A stretch of 64,000 bases of DNA, taken from the NCBI RefSeq assembly GCF_000001735.4, contig NC_003070.9, positions 22,057,971 through 22,121,970 on the forward strand, read 5' to 3'. The DNA is from Arabidopsis thaliana (taxonomy: Eukaryota; Streptophyta; Magnoliopsida; Brassicales; Brassicaceae). How positions within the stretch are numbered: position 1 is the first letter of the stretch; each line of letters starts with the position of its first letter. Shown one piece after another: positions 42,792 through 52,295 of this stretch. The translations under genes were made by a program, and so were the position numbers. Below the pieces are notes generated by a model. That model ran no database searches. It was not told the DNA's origin and was given only the letters and a program-made list of their open reading frames with translations.

Positions 42792-45700
42792 TCAAGATGG
42801 AGGCAGTTGTATGACTCCAATCTTGTTATTTATTTCTGTGAAACGTTGGCGGGAGAGAGGCTTGGTAAGAGCATCAGCGAGTTGGTCGTTGGTGGAGATA
42901 TGAGCAACACGTAGTATCCCAGCTTGAACATTGTCTCGTATGAAATGATAGTCCAAGGCAATGTGTTTCATACGAGAATAAAAAACTGGATTGGCGGAGA
43001 GATATGTTGCTCCGACATTATCGCAATAGATGACGGGAGTAGTGGGCAATGGTATTCCAAATTCAGTGAGAAGTGAGATGACCATCGAATTTCGGAGCCT
43101 GCGTTTGCAACTGCACGGTATTCTGCTTCGGTTGAGGATCTAGCGACGCCACGTTGTTTTTTGGATGACCATGAAATGGGATTTCCGCCAAGGTATATGA
43201 TGTATGCGTTGGTGGAAACATAATCCTCATTATCACCTGCCCAATCAGCATCTGAGAAGCCATGAAGTGTTAACGGGTTTTTGGCGCGAAGAAAAATACC
43301 ATTCGATGGAGTCCCGGCAAGGTAACGGAGTACGCGTTTCATGGCCTGCCAATGTAGATCGGTCGGTTTGTGCATAAATTGTGAGAGACGGTTGACTGCA
43401 AAGGCAATGTCAGGTCTTGTGAATCCGAGGTACTAAAGGCTGCCAAGTATTTGTCGGTATCCTCCGGGATTGTCAATGGGAGTGCCAGATGTTAGCGTCA
43501 GCTTCGGTGTTGGCGACATTGGAGTGGAGACTGTTTTGGCGTCCAACATCTTTGTTTTGGTAAGTAAGTCAAGAACATACCGACGTTGCATTAAGTGTAA
43601 TCCTGCTTTCGTCCTTGTCGCCTCGATTTCAAGAAAGTAACTCAGCTGGCCCAAATCTTTTAAAGAGAAGCGATTAGCCAAACATGTAATAAATTGAGCG
43701 ATAAGATTGGAGTTACTTCCTGTGATGAGAAAATCATCAACATACACAAGTATGTATATGTAGTCTTTGTTATGTTGGCGTATAAACAAGGAGGTGTTAG
43801 CGACGGAATTCGTGAAGCCACATGTGAGAAGGAACCCACGCAATTCTTGGTACCAAGCGCGTGGAGCTTGTTTGAGTCCATGTAGCGCCTTCTTGAGGTG
43901 ACACACATAATTGGGTCTGTCTGGGTTTATGAAACCGGGTGGTTGTGCAACGTAAACATCCTCGGTTAGACGGCCTTGCAAAAAGGCGTTGTTGATATCG
44001 AGTTGTCGTATATCCCAAGAGCGACTGACCGCAATATCAAGGACAGTTTGAACTGTGGTGGACTTAATGACGGGGCTAAATGTGTTGGAGTAATCAAGAC
44101 CGTGTTGTTGATGGAACCCCTTAGCTAGAAACCGTGCTTTGTACCTGTTAATAGAGCCATCAGGATTATATTTGATAGTAAAAATCCAACGAGTACCAAC
44201 AAAGTTTTGGTGTGGTTTTGGCGGGACCAAGTCATATGTGCTGTTCCGGAGACCTGCATTAAATTCCTCCGACATCGCATTTCGCCAATTTGGATCACGG
44301 AGAGCTTCGGCCACAGTGGTTGGGATTTTGGATTTACCTTTTGGAGTGGCGGCAAGGGTAAGTTTTTTTATTGGTTTTGTTATGTTGTTTTTGGCTCGGG
44401 TTCTCATGGAATGTTGATTTTGTGGAGGTGGGGGTGGGGAATTTGATGACTGTGGTGATGGAGAGGGAATTGGAGTCGGGGAAGAGGAAGAAGACGATGG
44501 GGAATTCGGTGGAGTTTTATTGGGTTGGTTTGAGTGTGATGGGCTGGAAGTGGGCTCAGATGGGCTTTTTGAGGTGGTAGGTGATGTAATTGGGCCTGGT
44601 GGATTGGAAGGTGATGATAGGCCATAGTCCACGTGAGAATAATCTCCATGGAGCGTCGTTGAGTCTCGATTGCTCGAGAATTGTGGCGACGATGTCATGA
44701 CCGGTGACGACATGGAAGGCGGCGAGAGCGGAGAGGGTGACGGCGCCGGTTGAGAAGGCGGCGGCTGGTGAGGATCTCTTGTAGGGGGTGGTACCGACGG
44801 AAGCTGTACGAACGGCGGTGACGGGACTGTTGTGGTTATGGAGTGGTTGTTTGATTCTTCAAGGTTGGTGAATGGGTCGAGTGTGGGTTTGGTAAATGGG
44901 TAGGTATTTTCAACAAATTGGACATGTCGAGATGTATAGACACGGCCGGTGGTTCGATTCAAGCAAAGATAGGCGCTTTGGGTTTGTGAGTAGCCGAGAA
45001 ACACACACGGAGCAGGTCGATCATCAAGCTTGTGTGTAGTATACGGTCGAAGCCACGGGAAACAGAGGCACCCAAACACTCGAAGTTTGAGATAGTTGGG
45101 GGCTTGACCAAAGAGCCGCTTGTATGGAGAAATGCCGCCAATGACATCACTTGACATTCGATTGATGAGGTATATGGCAATGGTGAATGCATAGCTCCAG
45201 TATGATTTCGGCATAGAGGCTTGTCCAAGAAGTGTAAGACCAGTTTCTACTATATGGCGGTGCTTCCTTTCAGAGATGCCATTGTGCTCGGGCGTGTGAG
45301 GTGGTGTCGTTAAATGAGTGATTCCATTTGAGGAGAGAAAGGAGCGGAGAGCAATGAACTCACCACCATTGTCTGAGTAGAGATGAATGATTTTACGTTG
45401 AAATTTGTTTGCAACCAAGGCTTTGAAGGTCATGAACACATCTTTGACATGTGACTTTTGCTTGATCGGGTAGAACCATGAGTATCGTGTATAGTGATCG
45501 ACAATAACGAGATAGTATTTGAAGTTGTCAATGGACACTATTGGTGATGTCCAAAGATCAATGTATAGATATTCAAGTGGTTGAGTGGAGGTAATAGTGT
45601 TTGTATGAAAAGGAAGCTTGTGTGTTTTATTCAAAAGGCAATCAGAACAGTTGAACTGTTTTTGCAAAGAATTAGAAACAGGAAGAGAAAATTGGGAAAC

Positions 45701-47152
45701 AACAACTTTTAAAGTAGATAAAGACGGGTGGCCAAGGCGTGAATGCCAAGAGGTGAGGTCGGTTTTTGGAGTGGTTGTAGTGAAGTGGGATGACGGTTTA
45801 GGTGGATTCACCGGCCACTCGTACAACTCGTCTTTAGTCCTGCCTTGGAGCAATTGGACCCCCGTTTTGAGATCCTTCACCTGAAAATGTGCAGGAAAGA
45901 ATTCCACAGACACCTTGTTAGCGTTACACATTCGGTAAACTGATATGAGGTTTTTGTGAATATTAGGCACATATAAAACATCAGTCAATGCAAGAGAGCG
46001 AGAGGGTGTTGAAATTAAAGCCGAACCGGTGTGGGAAATGGATAAACCAGACCCGTCAGCAATAGTAACATCTTCACCGCCAGTGTATGGTTGATGAAGG
46101 GAGAGATTGTTCAGGTCAGAAGTGATGTGATGAGTCGCACCACTATCGAGTAACCAATTGTTGGCGTTGTATGGTGAGGCTATAGCTGCATTTGCTCGTG
46201 GCTGCCACGGTGTGAATGGTGAGGCTGGGATTGACTGTTGCGAGTTGTAGCTGCTACCTTGGAGCTGAGGACACCGACGTGCGCTGTGTCCATGAATGCT
46301 GCAGATTTGGCAGCGTCCTTGATAGGGTTTTGGTGTGTACTGGTTCTGTCGCTATTGAGGTTGATTTTGCTGCCAGTTGTTGTTGTTGCGACCATGAGAT
46401 TTGTTGTTGCGATTGTTGTTGTTGTATTGATTGTTGTTCGAGTTCCCTTTGTAGTTTGCAGCATGAGCAGTGGCAGGAAGCGATGGCGTTGTTGCAGCAG
46501 CACACATGAGTTTGGCTTCACGGTTGAGGAGCTTCTCCAGAAGCTCGGTGAGAGTTGGAGGCTTGTCACGAATCTCTGTTTGGTCGACCACAGACTTGTA
46601 ATCTTCCGAGAGACCTCCAAGAAGGAACTCAATCTGTTCAGCATGTTCAAGTGGCTTTCCAAGAAGAGCAAGCTCATCGAAACGGGTTGTGTGACCTTGA
46701 AAGTACTCAGTGATTGTTTTTGTACCTTTGCTCCATTGTTTGATGTGTTGACGCATTTGCTGGATGTGGCCCCAGCTTGGTGTGGCGTAAATGGATTTGA
46801 GTTTCTCCCAGATCTCTGCAGCCGTGTTGGATCTTGACAGGAGAGGTTGAATGGTGGTCGTGATTGTGCCAAGGATAGCACTGTAAATCAGCTTGTCTTG
46901 ACGCTTCCAAAACTTGTAGGCGGGATTAGCCGCAGAAACACCAGCAGTGGTGATCATTTCAGATGGTGCGGTGACGGATCCGTCGATGTAGCCAGCAAGG
47001 TCGTATCCATCAAGCAAAGCGTGAACCTGACGGTTCCACATGATGTAATTCGTGGGAGTGAGTTTTGTGATGTTTGCCATGTTGACATTGAGAAGGGTTG
47101 GTGTTTCAGAGAAAGCAATTGTTTCTGTGGATCCCGACGGTGTGGAAGTCAT
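42792..47152 (-). pseudogene. Copia gag-pol polyprotein, disrupted
   Basis: One long frame runs from 47152. Order: UBN2-type gag, zinc knuckle CQICSIHGHSARRC, protease LLDSGATHH, integrase with HxxxxH..CxxC and catalytic region around YSDNGGEF, reverse transcriptase with YVDD, and RNase H with [16 protein letters not shown] and a C-terminal DALTK. Breaks: TAG at 46352-46354 just before the zinc knuckle, TAG at 43433-43435 where relatives have Gln, and a one-base deletion near 43081-43083 that shifts the last ~97 residues. Catalytic motifs remain readable. Confidence 0.93.
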
Positions 47153-47236
47153 CGTGAAAAATGAAACAGACTTGAAGAAGAGTGTATGAAGAAGAGGCGG
47201 CGTTAAAAAAAAAAGTTTAGGTCTGAGAGTCGTAAT

Positions 47237-47248
47237 GCTCTGATACCA
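47237..47248 (-). other. Primer binding site (tRNA-Met-i)
   Basis: TGGTATCAGAGC on the minus strand, immediately inside the 5' LTR, the standard plant copia primer site. Confidence 0.92.
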
Positions 47249-47359
47249 TATAGAGTGTGAAGCTTAATTATCATTAGAGGTTGTGATTACAATATATATA
47301 CACGAGAGATTAGGGTAATACTAATTACAATTATACCCTAACTATACATAACCTCTATA
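47249..47359 (-). repeat. 5' LTR of the copia element
   Basis: 111 bp, partner of 42674-42784. On the minus strand it starts TATAGAGGTTATG and ends CTTCACACTCTATA. It is very short for a copia LTR. Confidence 0.93.
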
Positions 47360-47392
47360 GGATATGCCTAAAAAAAAATGAAAACCTATATA

Positions 47393-48666
47393 TAGGGGTG
47401 TCAAAATGGGTAACCCAACTCAACTCAACTCATAATCAAATGAGTTTAGGGTTAAATGAGTTATGGGTTGATCCAACCCATTTAACAAAATGAGTTGGGT
47501 CAACCCATAACTCATTTAATTTGATGGGTTGAGTTGTTAAATGGATTAACCTATTGAAGTAATAATTTAATTAATTATTATTATAAAACAATAATAAATA
47601 ATTATCATTATTAATTCATTATCATCAAACTTATGATATTTACGGATTCCACTTTTTACGGATTTACGTTTTTGACGATAAAATCATGGGTTTACGTTTT
47701 TGGCGGAAAAATTACGGATTTACATTTCTGGCGGGAAAATAACGGGTTTACGTTTTTGGGGAGAAAATCACGGGTTTACGTTTTTGGCGGGAAAATTACA
47801 GATTTACGTTTTTGGCGGGAAAATTACATATTTACGTTTCTGGCGGGAAAATTACGGGTTTAAGGTTTTGGCGGGAAATCTCGGGTTTACGTTTTTGGCG
47901 GGAAAATCACGGATTTACGTTTTTGGCGGGAAAATAACGGATTTACGTTTTTGGCGGGAAAATCACGGGTTTACGTTTTTGGCCGGAAAATCACGGGTTT
48001 TCGTTTTTTGGCGTGAAAATTACGAGTTTTACATTTTTGGCGGGAAAATTACGAGTTTACGTTTTTTGGCGGGAAAATTACGAGTTTACGTTTTTGGCGG
48101 GAAAATCACGGGATTTACATTTTTGGCTGGAAAATTACGGGTTTACGTTTTTGGCGGGAAAATCACGGGTTTACGTTTTTGGCGGGAAAATTATGGATTT
48201 ACGTTTTTGGCGGGAAAATCTCGGGTTTACGTTTTTGGCGGGAAAATCTTGGGTTTTCGTTTTTTGCGAGAAAATAACGGGTTTACGTTTTTAGCGGGAA
48301 AATCACGGATTTATGTTTTTTGGTGGAAAAATTACGAGTTTACTTTTTCTCAATTTCATCGCTTGTATATTTAAGAAATTTGGAAAAATATTAATTTTAT
48401 TAAATTGGTTTAGATGTGTTGGTTAAACTTAAATTGGTATTGGTTTTGAGATTTTAGTTGGTTTTATTCAATTTTACAAAATTTGATGGGTTAATTGGGT
48501 AAACCATTGAAACCATTAACCATTACAACCCAACTTATTTTACTCATCAAACCAATTGACTCATCAACTCATTTGACCCATCAACTCATTTGAGTCAAAA
48601 TTTTCAACTCATTAGGGTTCATTAGTTGAGTTGACCCATGAATTTTGACCCATTTTAACACCCCTA
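47393..48666. mobile_element. Non-autonomous hAT-like DNA transposon
   Basis: 1274 bp with terminal inverted repeats TAGGGGTGTCAAAATGGGT (left) and TAGGGGTGTTAAAATGGGT (right, reverse complement). Eight-base flanks CCTATATA (47385-47392) and CTTATATA (48667-48674) match at seven positions, the hAT-type duplication size. Subterminal regions are full of AACTCA/TGAGTT motifs in both orientations. There is no transposase; the middle is a 28-bp tandem array. It begins only 33 bp from the copia element. Confidence 0.85.
47650..48335. repeat. 28-bp tandem array with E2F-type sites
   Basis: About 24 units of roughly 28 bp built on GGGTTTACGTTTTTGGCGGG followed by AAAATCAC. By eye 15 units keep GGCGGGAAA; the rest carry single changes such as GGCCGG, GGCGTG, GGCTGG or AGCGGG. 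TTTTGGCGGGAAA fits the E2F consensus WTTSSCSS on both strands. Because 28 is not a multiple of three, a frame crossing the array translates all three phases and stays open for 224 codons (47700-48374); I do not regard it as a gene. Confidence 0.92.
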
Positions 48667-48674
48667 CTTATATA

Positions 48675-49486
48675 CAATCTGGTTTTGTCTATTTATATAG
48701 ACTAAATATGAAAGGGCTGAGAATAATTATGATCTAAACTCTAATAAAGATAGCTGGGCATGCGACTAAACTAGGGTATTGACTGTGATTCGACTCGGGA
48801 TATCATCATCATGAATTTCATCCATCCACTATCAATCATTTTGCTTATTAGATATTAATATGTAAAATTTTATAAATTTCTTGGGGGTTTGACCGAGAAA
48901 GAATTAATCATTCGAGATGTCAAAAGTTCATGTGATGTGTAATCATTTTTCTTTGTTTTCCACATCAAAGGTGTTTTTATCTATGCATGATGACTCCGAT
49001 GAGATTGTTTGGTTAATGTTTAATTTGCTTTATGCCTAAGCATGTTAACAAATGTGATTTTAGTCAGATGTACCACTTCTCGTGGAAACTTTCCAAATCT
49101 ATCAATTTCTTTTGTTCTTTTATGAATCTATCACATTTTGTAGTAATGTGATAGTTTGATGATGATTTACCCTTGCTAGTAGAGCATGATTTCTGTTTAT
49201 CAGATAAAGGGACAAAAGTGATGATAGAGAAAAGAGTGAAGCATCAACAAGTTTAAATCGAATGATTAGGATGGACAACCAGTTGGAATATGCAATGGAT
49301 CAGTTAGAATAGACGATTAGCTATTTATCTTTATCATCGTTGGGGGACAAAATCATATATCGGGAGGGGGAGGGGGAGGGGGGACAATTTTTGGAAATTT
49401 GTCCTTACGGGTAGTACTAGAATACTTGTCCACATGACGATTTGAAATAACCGAAGGACATATGAGGAAAAAATAAAATTAAACTC
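48675..49486. other. Intergenic DNA with a G-rich tract
   Basis: AT-rich and gene-free apart from the G-run at 49362-49383. Confidence 0.6.
49362..49383 (+). other. Potential G-quadruplex tract
   Basis: GGGAGGGGGAGGGGGAGGGG-type run: four or more G-tracts with single-A loops, in otherwise AT-rich DNA. It would fold as a parallel quadruplex on the plus strand. Confidence 0.7.
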
Positions 49487-49720
49487 GAGACAAATTCATA
49501 TCAAATGAATGATAGAATTTAACTCGAGGATAAGTTTATATTGAATGGGTAATACAATTATATTGAAGAAAATTTCATATCGAATGACTAATACAATTAG
49601 ACCGAGAAAAAATTCATATCGAATGACTAATAGAATTAGATAGGGGATACGTTCAAATCGAATAAGTAGTCAAATTAGATTGAGAACAAATTCAAAGCGA
49701 ATGAGTAATAAATTAGATCG
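49487..49720. repeat. 39-bp tandem repeat array
   Basis: Six consecutive 39-bp units of the form GAGA.AAATTCATATCGAATGA.TAATA.AATTAGA, diverged from each other. A related three-unit array is at about 50402-50520. Confidence 0.85.
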
Positions 49721-49930
49721 AATAGAAGATTGTGGACCAAAATCATAATGACGTGTAGCCGATTTAACGTCGTGGACCAAAAGACATACAATTGATCAAA
49801 TATATTTCAAAACCAGATTTAAATTTTGTAAGAGATGAAAATCACATAAGAAGAAAAAAAACTTCATTGTTCTTGAAAAAGAAGAAAAGTTAAGAATAAG
49901 AGAGAAAACAATAAGAAAAAATAAGCATTA
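49606..49930. repeat. Flanking duplicate, left copy
   Basis: Part of the 39-bp array plus the following ~200 bp (TAGCCGATTTAACGTCGTGG ... AGATGAAAATCA) recurs at about 50408-50735, offset about 802 bp, in the same orientation. The two copies bracket a membrane-protein gene fragment. Confidence 0.85.
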
Positions 49931-49984
49931 AATAAATAAATAAAAATATATAGAGGAAAGAAACAACACCATCATCCGTTTGTG

Positions 49985-50400
49985 AAGAATTCTCACTTGT
50001 TACTTGGACTTAAACTCTTGGTTTGCTTGTTACTTTCATACCGCAAATGGTTGGTCTTGTCAACAAAGAAGACAATTAGCGCTATGGAAAGGACCATGGA
50101 GACTCCTAGGATCCAATAAGTTGTTGCTTGTGGAATCTACTGGGCTCGTGAGTAAAAAGCCAATGATTGCAGTAGTGAGACAAAATAGAGAGAGGTCTCG
50201 TGCCATACGGTCCTGTACCGTGATCCCAATCACAAAGGGAGCCAATCCATCAAGCACAAAACACCACATGCCTAGAAAAGTGTCCATGATAGATATCAAC
50301 AATAGTCGACTCCTTATGATGCTGTCTATGAATGTTGAAAGCGTTGAGGTTAACACAGCTCCTCCAAAGAGATATGCGAAGATCTTCACTTGTGAGTTGA
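49985..50400 (-). pseudogene. Fragment of a polytopic membrane-protein gene
   Basis: The minus-strand frame at 50060-50389 is strongly hydrophobic (ISIMDTFLGMWCFVLDGLAP and LSLFCLTTAIIGFLL), then shifts frame after a stop into VSMVLSIALIVFFVDKTNHL and a natural-looking Ser/Lys-rich C terminus ending near 49998. So it looks like the 3' end of a multi-pass membrane protein gene with a frame break. I do not recognise the family. GC content is higher than the flanks, consistent with a captured gene piece. Confidence 0.5.
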
Positions 50401-50407
50401 GGACACA

Positions 50408-50735
50408 ACCACAAATTCATATCGAATGACTAATATAATTAGATCGGGGATAAGTTCAAATCGATTGAGTAGTCAAATTATATTGAGAATAAATTCAAAT
50501 CAAATGAATAATAAATTAGATCGGAGACAAGATTGTGAACCAAAATTATGATGCCGTCTAGCCGATTTAACGTCGTGGACCAAAAAATATACAATTAATC
50601 AAATATATTTCAAAACCAAATTTAAATTTTGTAAGAGATGAAAATCATATGAGAAGAAAAAGAAGAAGAAAACTTCATTGTTCTTAAAAAAGATAAAAAT
50701 TTAGAGTAAAAGAAAAAATAATAGAAAATGATAAA
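50408..50735. repeat. Flanking duplicate, right copy
   Basis: Right-hand copy of the duplicated segment, starting within a three-unit 39-bp array and including TAGCCGATTTAACGTCGTGG. See the left copy at 49606-49930. Confidence 0.85.
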
Positions 50736-51128
50736 TATAAAATAATAATAAAAATAATAAAAAATATAGGAAAGAATTAAACATGGAAGCCAAATTTTTG
50801 GCAGCTTTTGGGCGTCTGCAAAAGAAAAAGCATTTATGTCATTTAATATTTGATATGTGGTAGATAATTAGAAAAGGATGAAGAAGAAATGATATTTTTG
50901 AAAAGAATTTTGAAAAAATGTGGTAGTTCTGTTCATTTTCGCTTATATGCCAGAGGTGGCTGTTTGAGTTACAATGGCTGAATGGTTTCCTACAAAGTTG
51001 GAACAATGACGTCATTAAATCATTTTGTGATTAGATTGTTTATTGGTCATCATTCAAAAAATTTAGTCTTTGGTGTATATAGGAGAATTAAATTACAGTT
51101 TTGTTGGATTCCAATATCATGTTAATAA

Positions 51129-51130
<2 letters not shown>

Positions 51131-51168
<38 letters not shown>
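51131..51168. repeat. (TA)n microsatellite
   Basis: Uninterrupted TA run of about 18 units. Confidence 0.95.
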
Positions 51169-51169
<1 letters not shown>

Positions 51170-51450
51170 ATCATGATTTAATTCGTTCTATGAATTAGAA
51201 GTTACTAACTTACTATTTGTATTGTATATGTTTTGAACATGAAATTTCTGAACATATTAATGACTAGTTAGCAAATTAACAATGTATCAATGAATTAACA
51301 ATATTCATGATTAAATTAAGTGGGCTTTCTCATGTTTTATGGTTCTAGCTTTCTTATTTTCACTTAAATAAACTCAAATTTTATCCCAAAAAGTTATATA
51401 ATATATCGTCCTTGGTTCATAAAATATCAAAAAAATATAATTCTTCTTTT

Positions 51451-51453
<3 letters not shown>

Positions 51454-51499
<46 letters not shown>
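51454..51499. repeat. (TA)n microsatellite
   Basis: Uninterrupted TA run of about 23 units, 290 bp from the previous one. Confidence 0.95.
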
Positions 51500-51501
<2 letters not shown>

Positions 51502-52180
51502 TATTCTATGGTGTTACTAATCTTCGTATAGATAAGGGAACCACTTATTAAGTAGAAAATGTGGTGGTGTTTAGGACAGTCCAAAGTTAGTTGTAGAATG
51601 TCGTTTTGTTACTTTGCTTGCCACTAAACACCCAAAACTCTTATATATTATTCGTTTTAAACAAAGCACTTGTCTAATACTACATCCTTTAATTGTTTGG
51701 CTTCTTCTACCAAACCATTAAGTCATTAACCATAGTACACTGAACCTAAGGATCCTTTTTCTTTCCCTTCTTTTTATATAAATAATGTTATACTTTCGAT
51801 TAAGGTTTTTTATACGATTAATATTTTGTATTTATAAATGAAAACATTATTTTTATTTAGATAAGCACGATTTAACTAATAGTAAAACAATCTGCAAAAT
51901 ATTAATTATCTAAACCAATAAAAATATAATTAGTTTTGCATTGAAAGTTATAAATATCATCTAATCTAAAATAAATTTTCTCCTAAAACACCCAACAGTT
52001 TAGCAAAAAAAAAAAACACCAAAAAAAAAAACGCATGGAGACAAACACAAAACATAAATTACGTCATAGGTTATTGTATTTAACTCTTATCTAAATATTG
52101 AACATTTTATGATATAATAGGGGAAAATTGAATTAAGTCATAAAAGTAGAAAAGAAAATTAGTCATTGGAGTAGAAGTAT

Positions 52181-52222
52181 GAATGATAAAGGATTTAGAC
52201 CCAAAAAAAAGAATGATAAAGG
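52181..52222 (+). repeat. Tiny A-tailed insertion with 12-bp direct repeats
   Basis: GAATGATAAAGG at 52181-52192 and 52211-52222 flanks ATTTAGACCC plus an A-run. Confidence 0.65.
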
Positions 52223-52234
52223 CAGATACAATAC

Positions 52235-52295
52235 AAACTAGGTGACATTTATAGGAAAAAAAAAAAAAAAAAAGAAAAAAAAAACTAGGTGATAT
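52235..52295 (+). repeat. Tiny A-tailed insertion with 14-bp direct repeats
   Basis: AAACTAGGTGACAT (52235-52248) and AAACTAGGTGATAT (52282-52295) flank TTATAGG plus a long A-run interrupted by one G. Confidence 0.65.

Larger units (their letters stand above)
42674..47359 (-). mobile_element. Ty1/copia LTR retrotransposon, complete but mutated
   Basis: 4686 bp, bounded by GGATA at 42669-42673 and 47360-47364. Two 111-bp LTRs differ at three bases. On the minus strand the order is 5' LTR, primer site TGGTATCAGAGC, gag, protease, integrase, reverse transcriptase, RNase H, purine tract, 3' LTR: copia order. LTR ends read TATAGAG...CTCTATA rather than TG...CA. The reading frame carries two in-frame TAG codons and one frameshift, so this copy is not autonomous. 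Probably At1g60020. Confidence 0.95.

Noticed and set aside
46238..46837. 199-codon open frame on the plus strand
   Set aside because: It is antisense to copia gag on the minus strand and has no domain of its own; the same holds for the plus-strand frames at 44139-44580.
47650..48335. Regular 28-bp repeats, superficially CRISPR-like
   Set aside because: Units are contiguous with no unique spacers, lie inside a eukaryotic transposon and drift by point mutation. It is a minisatellite, not a CRISPR array.
50004..50429. 141-codon plus-strand frame
   Set aside because: The opposite strand reads as a hydrophobic multi-pass membrane protein, which explains the open frame on the plus strand as a shadow.
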